Positions 45,087 through 54,078 of a stretch of DNA of 64,000 bases are shown here, piece after piece. The notes under the pieces are model-generated. The model did no database searches. It was not told the origin of the DNA and saw nothing but the letters and a program-made list of their open reading frames with translations. How positions within the stretch are numbered: the first letter of the stretch is position 1; each line of letters opens with the position of its first letter. The stretch spans positions 1-64,000 of the forward strand of contig NZ_LYPA01000079.1 of the NCBI RefSeq assembly GCF_001675045.1, read 5' to 3'. The stretch comes from Paenibacillus oryzae. Lineage in GTDB: Bacteria > Bacillota > Bacilli > Paenibacillales > Paenibacillaceae. The position numbers and the translations under genes were made by a program.

Positions 45087-46358
45087 ATGAAAAGGAAGGG
45101 TTTATTAAGCATGTGGGGGTTATTGATGATTGCCATATGTCTGGCACTGGCAGGCTGTGGCGGAAAGGGAGCAGAGCCGGCTTCCGGCGGCACGGCAACA
45201 CCAGGGGCTTCAACCGAAGCTGGCGGCGCAGGCAATACGGAGGGCGAAATCAAGGTTGGCATTCTTCATTCGCAGAGCGGAACGATGGCGATCAGCGAAA
45301 TGTCGGTTATTGATTCCGAGCTGATGGCGATTGAAGAAATCAATGCAGCCGGCGGCGTATTGGGCAAAAAAATCGTTCCGGTGCTGGAGGACGGCGCTTC
45401 CGACTGGCCGACCTTTGCAGAAAAGGCGCGCAAGCTGATATCGGAGGACAAAGTTGCGACGGTATTTGGCGGATGGACATCCGCCAGCCGCAAAGCAATG
45501 CTTCCTGTATTCGAGGAGCTAAACGGTCTTTTATGGTATCCGGTCCAATATGAAGGACTGGAGTCCTCCCCAAACATATTCTACACGGGCGCAACCACTA
45601 ACCAGCAAATCGTGCCTTCCGTCACATGGCTGCTCGAAAATCGCGGCAAAACATTTTACCTCCTTGGCTCCGATTATGTTTTCCCCCGCACAGCCAATCT
45701 GATCATTAAGGAGCAGCTGAAGGCGGAGGGCGGCGAGCTGGTTGGAGAGGAATATACCCCGCTTGGACATACGGATTACAGCACTATTATTAGCAAAATA
45801 AAAGCTGCCGACCCCGATATCGTGTACAACACCCTTAACGGCGACAGCAACGTTGCCTTTTTCAAGCAATTGAAGGATGCAGGCATTACCGCAAAGGACA
45901 TAACAACGCTGTCGGTATCGGTTGCGGAGGAGGAGATTCGCGGCATCGGCGTATCGGTGCTGGAAGGCCATCTGGCTTCCTGGAACTATTACCAGACGAC
46001 GGAAACGCCAACCAATCCGGCCTTCGTGGAAAGCTACAAGGCGAAATACGGAGCAGATCGAGTAACGGCTGACCCCATCGAGGCTGGCTATACCGCCGTT
46101 TATTTGTGGGCAGCGGCTGTGGAGAAGGCAGGCTCCACCGACGTGGACAAAGTTAAGGAAGCGGCTAAGGAATTGGAGTGGGAAGCCCCAAGCGGCAAGG
46201 TCAAGATCGACGGCGAAACCCAGCATATTTACAAAACGGTCCGGATCGGCGAGGTGCAAAGCGATGGCCAGTTCAAGGAGCTCTGGAACTCGGGAGAAGC
46301 CGTCAAGCCGGATCCGTTTTTGAAAAACTACGACTGGGCAACCTCCATCCAACCTTAG
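45087..46358 (+). CDS. urtA: Urea ABC transporter substrate-binding lipoprotein
   Basis: A 423-aa lipoprotein (lipobox LALAGCGG) of the branched-chain-amino-acid-type binding proteins. [66 protein letters not shown] and the urea-family signature NYYQTTETP identify UrtA. It delivers urea to UrtBC. ATG 45087 after GGGGAG is preferred to the upstream frame starting 45030, because the signal peptide starts MKRKGLL. Downstream lies a repeat array before urtB. Confidence 0.93.
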   Translation: MKRKGLLSMWGLLMIAICLALAGCGGKGAEPASGGTATPGASTEAGGAGNTEGEIKVGILHSQSGTMAISEMSVIDSELMAIEEINAAGGVLGKKIVPVLEDGASDWPTFAEKARKLISEDKVATVFGGWTSASRKAMLPVFEELNGLLWYPVQYEGLESSPNIFYTGATTNQQIVPSVTWLLENRGKTFYLLGSDYVFPRTANLIIKEQLKAEGGELVGEEYTPLGHTDYSTIISKIKAADPDIVYNTLNGDSNVAFFKQLKDAGITAKDITTLSVSVAEEEIRGIGVSVLEGHLASWNYYQTTETPTNPAFVESYKAKYGADRVTADPIEAGYTAVYLWAAAVEKAGSTDVDKVKEAAKELEWEAPSGKVKIDGETQHIYKTVRIGEVQSDGQFKELWNSGEAVKPDPFLKNYDWATSIQP

Positions 46359-46362
46359 CGGT

Positions 46363-47016
46363 AGCTCAAAAAGTCCGCTTCCCATTACAGAACATGCCTG
46401 GGGGCATGGCTGGCGTCGAATATGGAATTCAGCCGAAATATCCGGTCCTCACGTAGCTATCACTACGCTCCGGTCCTCTATTTCTAGCTTCTTTCCATCT
46501 TCTTGGTACTGGAAACCGGACTTTTTGAACTTTCATTTAAAGAGGATGCTCAAAAAGTCCGCTTCCCATTGCGGAACATGCCTGGGGGCATGGCTGGCGT
46601 CGAATATGGAATTCAGCCGAAATATCCGGTCCTCACGTAGCTATCACTACGCTCCGGTCCTCTATTTCTAGCTTCTTTCCATCTTCTTGGTACTGGAAAC
46701 CGGACTTTTTGAACTTTCATTTAAAGAGGATGCTCAAAAAGTCCGCTTCCCATTGCGGAACATGCCTGGGGGCATGGCTGGCGTCGAATATGGAATTCAG
46801 CCGAAATATCCGGTCCTCACGTAGCTATCACTACGCTCCGGTCCTCTATTTCTAGCTTCTTTCCATCTTCTTGGTACTGGAAACCGGACTTTTTGAACTT
46901 TCATTTAAAGAGGATGCTCAAAAGGTCCGCTTCCCATTACAGAACATGCCTGGGGGCATGGCTGGCGTCGAATATGAAATTCAACCGAAACTTCCGGTCT
47001 GTTCAAAAAGTCAAAG
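46363..47016. mobile_element. Tandem array of a MITE-like repeat within the urt operon
   Basis: A ~169-bp element with imperfect terminal inverted repeats (CTCAAAAAGTCCGCTTCC at the left; GGAAACCGGACTTTTTGA at the right) plus a 15-bp linker is repeated head-to-tail at an exact 184-bp period: copies start at 46365, 46549 and 46733. A fourth, shortened and diverged copy runs from 46917 to ~47016 and ends in GTTCAAAAAGTC. The full copies are almost identical. A longer relative is at 62175-62378. No transposase is present. Confidence 0.85.
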
Positions 47017-47030
47017 TTGGGAGCGTTCCT

Positions 47031-47936
47031 ATGGAGCTTTTTGTTCTGCAATTATTCAATGGGCTGAGCATCAGTTCAATTCTGCTGCTGGTTGCGCTTG
47101 GACTGGCGATTACTTTTGGACTTATGAAGGTTATCAATATGGCTCACGGCGAGCTGATTATGATTGGGGCTTATGCCACGTATTTAACGCAAAATCTGTT
47201 TATCTCTTATATGCCAGCGGAGCTTTTTGACTGGTATTTTGTACTGGCGGTGCCGGTTAGCTTCGGTATTGCTTTTCTAATCGGTATGGTGCTGGAGGCG
47301 GGCCTGATCCGCTTCCTGTACGGCCGGCCATTGGATAGTCTGCTGGCTACCTGGGGCGTGGGTTTGGTTCTTCAGCAATTGGCGAGAACGATTTTTGGAG
47401 CGCCTAATGTTGCGGTCAAAAGTCCAGCCTGGCTGGATGGCGGCATGGTTGTGATGGGCGGCACCTTGCTGCCCTACAAACGGCTGTTTATTATCGCGCT
47501 GGTTATCGCCTGTCTTGTTGCGATGTATCTCTATATTTACAGAAGCAACGAAGGAAGGCGGATGCGGGCCGTTATGCAAAACCGGGAAATGGCTGCTTGT
47601 CTCGGTATCTCCACGAGAAGAGTCGACCGGATGACCTTCGCTATTGGCTCCGGCATTGCGGGTATTGCGGGATGCGCCTTGACCCTGCTGGGGCCAATCG
47701 GCCCGTCGCTTGGCACTTATTATATCGTGGATGCCTTTATGGTCGTTGTGCTGGGTGGCGTCGGCAAGCTTGTCGGAACCATATTGGGAGCAACGGGCAT
47801 CGGTATGTTCAATACGATGTTTGAATACTGGACGAACGCATCGCTCGGCAAGGTGCTGGTGTTTGTCTGTATCGTAGCGTTCCTGCAATGGAAGCCCTCC
47901 GGTTTTGTCGCTATGCGCACAAGGTCGCTGGATTAA
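47031..47936 (+). CDS. urtB: Urea ABC transporter permease UrtB
   Basis: A 301-aa inner-membrane permease of the LivH type, with eight or so hydrophobic segments; [29 protein letters not shown] and the EAA-like [40 protein letters not shown] are typical. The open frame runs upstream to 46893, but that part is translated from the repeat array. The true start is ATG 47031 behind GGGAG, with [13 protein letters not shown] as in homologues. It forms the channel with UrtC. Confidence 0.92.
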   Translation: MELFVLQLFNGLSISSILLLVALGLAITFGLMKVINMAHGELIMIGAYATYLTQNLFISYMPAELFDWYFVLAVPVSFGIAFLIGMVLEAGLIRFLYGRPLDSLLATWGVGLVLQQLARTIFGAPNVAVKSPAWLDGGMVVMGGTLLPYKRLFIIALVIACLVAMYLYIYRSNEGRRMRAVMQNREMAACLGISTRRVDRMTFAIGSGIAGIAGCALTLLGPIGPSLGTYYIVDAFMVVVLGGVGKLVGTILGATGIGMFNTMFEYWTNASLGKVLVFVCIVAFLQWKPSGFVAMRTRSLD

Positions 47937-48095
47937 GCAGGGGAATTGTCAGAGACGGATGCAATATAGAGGCGAGAGTGCGATCGTAAAAGTACAGATG
48001 TAGAGACACAAGGGCAAAAGCGCAGATGCATGATGCAAGCAAAGGCAAGATCAGTTGAGCAGGTGCGGGCAAGCAAGGACAGAGGGGGTGCAAGC

Positions 48096-49259
48096 ATGGC
48101 GTGGAGACAGTGGACGCCCAGGCAATGGTGGATTTTGGGGGGATATGCGGTCGCGACGGCGGTTTTGTTCGCTGCCCCGCTGTTTGTTAGCGATTTTCGC
48201 CTCAATCTGCTGGCAAAATTTCTGGCCTTCGCCATCGTGGCGCTGGGACTGGATTTGATTTGGGGCTATACGGGCATTTTGAGCCTGGGACACGGCATCT
48301 TTTTTGGACTTGGCGCGTATGCCATGGCCATGTATCTCAAGCTGGAGGCCAGCGGCGGAAAACTGCCCGACTTTATGAGCTGGAGCGGGTTGAAGGAGCT
48401 GCCCTTGTTCTGGAAGCTGTTTGAGCCGTTTGGCGCGGCCGTGGCGCTGGGGCTTCTGATTCCGGCGCTTCTGGCCTTGGGGCTTGGTTTTTTTACCTTC
48501 CGCAACCGAATCAGGGGCGTTTATTTTACGATTTTGACCCAGGCGCTGGTTATTATAGTCACTACGCTGCTGGTGGGGCAGCAGGCTTTTACCGGGGGAA
48601 CAAACGGGGTGACGGGATATTCTACGTTGTTAGGCTATTCGCTGGCTTCACCCGATACCAAGCGGGTTCTGTACTGGGTTACGGCGGCGGCGCTGCTGGG
48701 CGTTTTCCTGTTCTGCCGCTTTTTGACGGGCAGCCGGTTCGGAAAGGTGCTGCGGGCTATTCGGGACGGTGAAAACCGGGTTCGGTTTATCGGATACAAT
48801 CCGGCATTATATCAGACGGTCATTTTTACGGTATCTGCGGGTATAGCGGGATTGGCCGGTATGCTGTTTGTCCTGCATGTCGGCATCATTTCCCCGTCTA
48901 TGCTTGGCATCGTGCCTTCTATTGAAATGGTGCTGTGGGTGGCTATTGGCGGCAGGGGGACTTTGATCGGAGCTGCGCTTGGCGCAATTTTGATGAACTG
49001 GGCCAAAAGTGAATTCAGTACCGCGTATCCGGAGGGCTGGCTGTTTTTTATGGGCGCGTTGTTTGTGATTGTTGTTGTGTTTCTGCCGAAGGGGGTGGCG
49101 GGATTGTTCCAGTCTCCGCCTCCCTGGCTGAATCCCGGCAAGCTGCTGGACCGCGTAAGGAACGGAGGAAGCGGGACGCGCGGCGGCCCTCTCCTTCGCC
49201 TGCTGCGAAAGAAGGATAACGGCAAGTCAATCCAGTCCGTAAGGAGGCAAGCGGAATGA
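48096..49259 (+). CDS. urtC: Urea ABC transporter permease UrtC
   Basis: A 387-aa LivM-type permease with about ten hydrophobic segments; [36 protein letters not shown] and [33 protein letters not shown] identify the urea subfamily. GAGGGGGTG marks ATG 48096; the frame upstream (48030) is not conserved. It overlaps urtD by 4 bp. The 158 bp between urtB and urtC show nothing recognisable. Confidence 0.93.
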   Translation: MAWRQWTPRQWWILGGYAVATAVLFAAPLFVSDFRLNLLAKFLAFAIVALGLDLIWGYTGILSLGHGIFFGLGAYAMAMYLKLEASGGKLPDFMSWSGLKELPLFWKLFEPFGAAVALGLLIPALLALGLGFFTFRNRIRGVYFTILTQALVIIVTTLLVGQQAFTGGTNGVTGYSTLLGYSLASPDTKRVLYWVTAAALLGVFLFCRFLTGSRFGKVLRAIRDGENRVRFIGYNPALYQTVIFTVSAGIAGLAGMLFVLHVGIISPSMLGIVPSIEMVLWVAIGGRGTLIGAALGAILMNWAKSEFSTAYPEGWLFFMGALFVIVVVFLPKGVAGLFQSPPPWLNPGKLLDRVRNGGSGTRGGPLLRLLRKKDNGKSIQSVRRQAE

Positions 49260-50032
49260 GTCAAAATGAAATCCTGCAATGTCGGGACGTAACGGTGGAG
49301 TTTGACGGCTTCAAGGCGGTTCAAGGCATGAATCTGGATTTGCACAAAGGGGAGCTGCGGTTTCTGATCGGCCCTAACGGGGCGGGCAAAACGACGATGC
49401 TGGATGTCATCTGCGGCAAGGTAAAGCCGTCCTCCGGCAGGGTCACCTTCGGGGAAAAGGTGGATATTACGAAAAAGCCGGAGCATCAAATCGCGGAGAT
49501 GGGTATCGGGCGCAAATTTCAGGCCCCGTCCATTTTTTCGTCCATGACGGTGCTGGAAAATCTCGAAATTGCGATGCGGCAAAAGCGCTCGGTAGCAGCT
49601 ACCCTGTTTGCGCGGCTATCCAGTGAGGCCAAGGACCGGCTGCATCATCAGCTAGACATGATCGGGTTGGGGGACAAAAGCGGGCATCGGGCAGGCGGCT
49701 TGTCGCATGGCGAGAAGCAATGGCTGGAAATCGGCATGATGCTGCTGCAGGAGCCAGAGGTGCTGCTGCTGGATGAGCCGGTGGCGGGCATGACGGACAA
49801 GGAAACCGACAAAACGGGCGAGCTGCTGCATGAAATTGCGCTTAAACGCTCCGTGGTGGTTGTGGAGCATGACATGGAGTTTGTGCGCAATTTTGCCAGC
49901 AAGGTGACGGTTATGCACGAGGGCAAGCTGCTGAAGGAAGGCTCTATGGAGGATGTGCAGGGCGACGAGCGGGTGGCGGAGGTTTATTTGGGCAAAAGGC
50001 GGGATGACTATGCTAGCCGTTCAACAGCTTGA
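49256..50032 (+). CDS. urtD: Urea ABC transporter ATP-binding protein UrtD
   Basis: A 258-aa ATPase of the LivG type. Walker [10 protein letters not shown] (~residue 39), the Q-loop region [23 protein letters not shown], the [15 protein letters not shown] signature (with Ser-His-Gly in place of SGG, as in UrtD) and Walker [16 protein letters not shown]. It powers urea uptake together with UrtE. It overlaps both urtC and urtE. Confidence 0.94.
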   Translation: MSQNEILQCRDVTVEFDGFKAVQGMNLDLHKGELRFLIGPNGAGKTTMLDVICGKVKPSSGRVTFGEKVDITKKPEHQIAEMGIGRKFQAPSIFSSMTVLENLEIAMRQKRSVAATLFARLSSEAKDRLHHQLDMIGLGDKSGHRAGGLSHGEKQWLEIGMMLLQEPEVLLLDEPVAGMTDKETDKTGELLHEIALKRSVVVVEHDMEFVRNFASKVTVMHEGKLLKEGSMEDVQGDERVAEVYLGKRRDDYASRSTA

Positions 50033-50705
50033 GTCGGGCTATGGCGAAAGCGTCATACTGCGGGATATCAGTCTGCGCGTAAGGGCGGGCCAGGTCGTCT
50101 GCCTGCTGGGCCGCAACGGCGTAGGGAAAACAACGTTGATGAAAACCGTCATGGGGCTGCTGAAGGTCAGAAAAGGGGAGGTTCGCTACAACGGCGCCGA
50201 CATGACCCGAAAGGCTCCTGGCTTGCGGGCGCGGGCGGGTATAGGGTACGTGCCGCAGGGTAGAGAGATTTTTCCTCAGCTCACCGTATATGAAAACTTG
50301 CTGCTGGGGCTTGAGGCATCACGTGACGGAGCGGTCCAACTACCGGAGGAAGCGCACCGGCGTTTTCCCGTCCTGCCGGCCATGTTCGGGCGGCGCGGCG
50401 GCGATCTCAGCGGAGGACAGCAGCAGCAGCTTGCTTTTGCCAGAGCGTTGGTTTCAAAGCCGGAGCTGCTGCTCCTGGATGAGCCATGCGAGGGCATTCA
50501 GCCCTCCATTGTCGACGATATTCGCGAGGTTATCCGCTCCATTAAAGGGGATGGCCGGACTGCCATTTTGCTGGTGGAGCAAAGTCTGGAATTTGTGAAG
50601 GATGTCGGGGATTATTTTTACGTCATCGACAAGGGCGGTATTGCCTGGGAGGGGGAACCGGAGGCTTTGACGGAAGAGGTCGTGCGCCAATACTTGACGG
50701 TATAG
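50010..50705 (+). CDS. urtE: Urea ABC transporter ATP-binding protein UrtE
   Basis: A 231-aa ATPase of the LivF type. Walker A GRNGVGKTT, signature LSGGQQQQLAFARALV, Walker B LLLLDEPCEGIQPSI; the CEGIQPS variant is typical of UrtE. AAGGCGGG lies 6 nt before ATG 50010; ATG 50004 is also possible. The reading frame overlaps the end of urtD by 23 bp. It ends the urt operon; a large hairpin without T-run follows. Confidence 0.93.
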   Translation: MLAVQQLESGYGESVILRDISLRVRAGQVVCLLGRNGVGKTTLMKTVMGLLKVRKGEVRYNGADMTRKAPGLRARAGIGYVPQGREIFPQLTVYENLLLGLEASRDGAVQLPEEAHRRFPVLPAMFGRRGGDLSGGQQQQLAFARALVSKPELLLLDEPCEGIQPSIVDDIREVIRSIKGDGRTAILLVEQSLEFVKDVGDYFYVIDKGGIAWEGEPEALTEEVVRQYLTV

Positions 50706-50732
50706 CCGTGTTTCCGGTGAAATCTGCGGCGG

Positions 50733-50773
50733 CTTCCGCCTTTCTGCTGCGCCCCGTGGCAGGAAGGCGGAAG
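50733..50773 (+). terminator. Strong hairpin after urtE
   Basis: CTTCCGCCTT-t-CTGC pairs with GCAG-g-AAGGCGGAAG around ~11 nt, a 14-bp stem. No T-run follows on the + strand, so it may stabilise the 3' end rather than terminate by itself. Confidence 0.45.
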
Positions 50774-50987
50774 GTCCATGTTTAAAGAATGCCTTTGCGC
50801 GAAGGGACGCTCCGCTTGAAGGATATTTATTTTGCTCAAGGAATGATTTGGGTGGGCTGGCGCTGTGTATAAGAAAATGGGAGCGGATGAATACTATGGT
50901 CAGATTCAAAAGCAGCATTGAAGCAGCAGCCATTTTTACAGCAAGGCGCATGGAAGCACCCACCCCATCAAAGCGCAAAATCAATGC

Positions 50988-51017
50988 GAATAGATTAGGT
51001 GTACAGGAAGCATTTTA
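50988..51017 (+). promoter_or_regulatory. Sigma-G promoter of spoVT
   Basis: GAATA (50988-50992), 18 bp and CATTTTA (51011-51017) fit GHATR-N18-CATWHTA exactly, 47 bp before the start codon. spoVT is a sigma-G gene in B. subtilis. Confidence 0.75.
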
Positions 51018-51063
51018 CATCCAGTGTATTCAAAATCCTCTAGGGAAAGCGGGGCAACAAGAA

Positions 51064-51606
51064 ATGAAAGCAACTGGAATAGTTCGTCGCATTGATGATC
51101 TCGGACGAGTGGTCATTCCTAAGGAAATCCGTCGTACATTGCGTATTCGCGAAGGCGACCCTCTGGAAATATTCGTCGATCGCGACGGCGAGGTTATTCT
51201 GAAAAAATATTCGCCGATCGGCGAGCTTGGCGATTTTGCCAAGGAATACGCGGAGTCGCTATTTGAAAGCACGGGCCATATGACGCTTATCTCGGACCGG
51301 GATACGATCATTACCGTGGCCGGAGCGTCCAAAAAGGAATTAATGGACAAGCCGATTGGCGCAACGCTGGAAAATTGCATGGATAGCCGCAAAACGGTTT
51401 CCGAAACCAGCGGCGGCTCGTATGAAATCGTTAAGGATGTGCAGGACACATTCAGCTCCTTTGTTGCAGCGCCTATTATTGCGGGCGGCGATCCAATTGG
51501 CACAGTCGTTCTCCTCAGCAAGGATGATGCCGTCAAAATGGCGCAAATGGAAACCAAAATGGCGGAAACGGCCGCAGGCTTCCTGGCGAAGCAGATGGAG
51601 CAGTAG
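51064..51606 (+). CDS. spoVT: Stage V sporulation regulator SpoVT
   Basis: A 180-aa regulator of forespore genes. The AbrB-type DNA-binding domain is at residues 1-52 (MKATGIVRRIDDLGRVVIPKEIRRTLRIREGDPLEIFVDRDGE), followed by a GAF-like ligand domain. It tunes sigma-G regulon expression. The open frame begins at 50848, but homology and the position of the sigma-G promoter set the start at 51064. The block of core genes resumes here after the accessory region. Confidence 0.96.
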   Translation: MKATGIVRRIDDLGRVVIPKEIRRTLRIREGDPLEIFVDRDGEVILKKYSPIGELGDFAKEYAESLFESTGHMTLISDRDTIITVAGASKKELMDKPIGATLENCMDSRKTVSETSGGSYEIVKDVQDTFSSFVAAPIIAGGDPIGTVVLLSKDDAVKMAQMETKMAETAAGFLAKQMEQ

Positions 51607-51931
51607 AGGTACAGCGGAAAGCGTGTATAAAGGGCATCAAAGCCAGGGAACATTAAGTAACACTAAGTAACTGGTTGAGCCTGGGCCAGCAAGCAATCAG
51701 AAAACAGAGTAGCTTAATACAGGCAGCAGAGGCTTCTGCGGCGGGGAAGGCAAGTCAAACCCGCCAGGAGGTCTCTTTGTGTTAGGGCTGGAATGATGCT
51801 TGCTGCCCCCGTGCAAGCAATGATGCGAATGGAGCTCCCTATGGCAAAATGTTCTGATTTCCGCTTTTGCGCTATAATGGATGCATTATGGATGACATAT
51901 TGATAGTGCACCAGATGCGGGAGCGTGGGAA

Positions 51932-54064
51932 ATGAGCCGGAGGATGGACGGAAACAAACCGGCGGCGTTTTGGAGGAACGGCGTGGTGGCGATGACAGGA
52001 GCGGCGCTGCTGTCCAAGCTGATTGGCTCCTTGCAAAAAATACCGCTGCAAAATATGGCGGGCGACCGGGTATTTGGCTTGTACAATGCCGTATACCCGC
52101 TGTATCAGCTGGTTGCTGTTTTGGCAACCGCGGGTTTGCCAACGGCTGTTTCCATCGTAATTGCGCGCCGCGCACAAGCGGCGGAGGACGGCGGGCCGCG
52201 CGGGGAGCGGCTGGCACTATTGGCCGCCTTGCTGCTGCTTGGCGTTAGTGGAACGGTTTCGTTTCTGCTGATGTGGGCAGGCGCAAGCCGGATTGCGGCA
52301 TGGATTGGAGATGCCTCTGCGGCGCCTGCGATCCGAATGCTTGCCATTGCGCTGCTGCTGTCTCCGTTGGCGGCGGCGCTTCGGGGCTTTATGCAGGGGC
52401 GGGGGCTTATGACGTATTCCGCCCTGTCGCAGGTGGCGGATCAATTGGTTCGGGTTGCGGTGATGCTGTCCGCGCTTGGCGCAGGCCTGGTCGCGGGCTG
52501 GAGCGAGGCTGCGCTGGCCGCTGCCGTAATGAGCGGCTCCGCTGCCGGAGCGGGAGCCGCCTTGCTGCTGCTTGGCTTGATGTTGAGCAGGCTGCGGAAG
52601 GGCAGCCTCTCGCTTGGAGACGGATCGGTCCATGATGCAGAGGCTGCTTCTGCGAGAGAAGACAGAAATGCGAGAGAAGAAAGAGCTGCAAGAGATAACA
52701 GAAGTGCAAGGCAAGACATAGCTACAAGTGCAGGCATATCTGAAAGCAAAGAAAGAGCTGCAAGAGATGACGGAAATGCAAGGCAAGACAGAGCTGCAAG
52801 AGATGACGGAAATGCAAGGCAAGACAGAGCTGCAAGAGCAGGCATATCTGAAAGCAAAGACAAAGCTGCAAGAGATGACAGAAATGCAAGACAAGACAGA
52901 GCTGCAAGAGCTGGCATATCTATAAGCAAAGAAAGAGCTGCAAGTGAAGACAGAACTGCAAGACAAGACAGAGTTGCGAGAGCTGGCAAGGCATCAAGTG
53001 AAGACAGTGCTGGGATAATGCTGGCAGGAACAGCGAAATCAGGACTTGTTTCCAACAGTTCCAATGGAAGCAGCCTGCGGAAGAGGCTTGGCCGTCTTTG
53101 GCTGGAGGTCAAGGAGCTTGCGGGACTGGCGCTGCCCGCAGCGCTTGCCGCTATCGTTGTGCCTGCGCTTGGCGTCGTGGATGTGTTTACGGTGCCGCGC
53201 TTTCTGCTGCTTGATGGACATGCAGAAGCTTCTGCCATGGAGATGTTTGGCATCTACAGCCGCGCCCAGCCGCTGGTTCAGTTAGTCATTATGGCCGCCG
53301 GGGCGGCTTCCGCTGCTCTGGTACCGGGTTTTGTGGCCGCCAAGCAGTCGGGGCAGTTTCTGGATGCAGGCTTGCGATTGTCGCTGCTCATGCGCATCTC
53401 CTGGATCATCGGAGCGGCATCCGCTCTTGGGCTGGCGATGTTGGCCGAGCCTATCAACATTATGCTGTACAAGGACGCACAAGGCACGGTCGCCTTTGCG
53501 CTGACTGGGTTGACCGCGCTGGCCGGCTGCGTCAGCGCTGCATCCGCGCCCGCCCTGCAATCGCTGGGCGCAACCCGGGTTCCGGCGGCTCTGCTGCTGC
53601 TCGCCGCCTTGCTCAAGGGCGTGCTCAACGCCGCGCTAGTCCCGTCCCTGGGCATCCAGGGAGCGGCCATCTCCGGCGTTGCTGCGCTGAGTGCCGCGGC
53701 GATGCTTGGCGCCGCGGCCCTTCGCCGGGCGGCGGCAAGCGCCGGAGCGCCGCCTCATGTTCGGCCTGAGGCGGGGGCGGGCAGCGGCATACGCCCCGCC
53801 GCAGGCGCAGCTCTTGCGCTCGCAGCGATGGCGGCGGCGCTGTGGCTGCTGGAGCGCGGGCTTGCTCCCGCGCTCAGTCATTCGCTGCCGCCGCGTATGG
53901 CAGCGGCTGTGCTGGCGCTGACGGGCGTAGCTGTCGGCGCTTGTGTGTTTGCCGCAGGCGTGCTGCGCTGCGGCGTTATTGGCGCGCGCGAATGGCGCGC
54001 GCTGCCTGGCGGCGAGGCGTTGGCCGCTCGCCTTAGACGTTGGCGGCTGTTGCCGCCTCAATAA
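51932..54064 (+). CDS. spoVB: Polysaccharide/lipid flippase SpoVB-like, with a low-complexity insert
   Basis: A 710-aa MOP-superfamily membrane transporter with ~12-14 hydrophobic segments (GAALLSKLIGSLQKIPLQNMAGDRVFGLYNAVYPLYQL at the start is typical of SpoVB/YabM). The family moves lipid-linked wall precursors during cortex formation. Residues ~237-361 are a highly charged insert rich in A, R, D, E, Q and N built on a 12-aa unit (AARDDGNARQDR). It lies in the cytoplasmic loop after about TM6. The B. subtilis protein is about 190 residues shorter. The C-terminal part is Ala-rich. mazG follows after 14 bp. Confidence 0.88.
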   Translation: MSRRMDGNKPAAFWRNGVVAMTGAALLSKLIGSLQKIPLQNMAGDRVFGLYNAVYPLYQLVAVLATAGLPTAVSIVIARRAQAAEDGGPRGERLALLAALLLLGVSGTVSFLLMWAGASRIAAWIGDASAAPAIRMLAIALLLSPLAAALRGFMQGRGLMTYSALSQVADQLVRVAVMLSALGAGLVAGWSEAALAAAVMSGSAAGAGAALLLLGLMLSRLRKGSLSLGDGSVHDAEAASAREDRNAREERAARDNRSARQDIATSAGISESKERAARDDGNARQDRAARDDGNARQDRAARAGISESKDKAARDDRNARQDRAARAGISISKERAASEDRTARQDRVARAGKASSEDSAGIMLAGTAKSGLVSNSSNGSSLRKRLGRLWLEVKELAGLALPAALAAIVVPALGVVDVFTVPRFLLLDGHAEASAMEMFGIYSRAQPLVQLVIMAAGAASAALVPGFVAAKQSGQFLDAGLRLSLLMRISWIIGAASALGLAMLAEPINIMLYKDAQGTVAFALTGLTALAGCVSAASAPALQSLGATRVPAALLLLAALLKGVLNAALVPSLGIQGAAISGVAALSAAAMLGAAALRRAAASAGAPPHVRPEAGAGSGIRPAAGAALALAAMAAALWLLERGLAPALSHSLPPRMAAAVLALTGVAVGACVFAAGVLRCGVIGAREWRALPGGEALAARLRRWRLLPPQ
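52640..53015 (+). repeat. Purine-rich tandem repeats inside spoVB
   Basis: An exact 36-bp unit beginning GCTGCAAGAGATGACGGAAA is present at 52757 and 52793 and starts again at 52829; shorter and diverged versions fill 52655-53000. The coding strand is strongly A/G-rich, unlike the GC-rich, Ala-coding surroundings. All repeat lengths preserve the reading frame. Confidence 0.9.
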
Positions 54065-54078
54065 AGGGAGGAATTATC

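Noticed and set aside
46893-47030. N-terminal extension of UrtB
   Set aside because: The frame is open but translated from the MITE-like repeat; homology and a ribosome binding site support ATG 47031.
50848-51063. N-terminal extension of SpoVT
   Set aside because: The sigma-G promoter lies inside it and the family start is MKATGIVRRID at 51064.
52728-52925. Glu/Gln/Met-rich frames overlapping spoVB
   Set aside because: Alternative frames of the purine-rich repeat; the spoVB frame continues through with conserved membrane segments on both sides.
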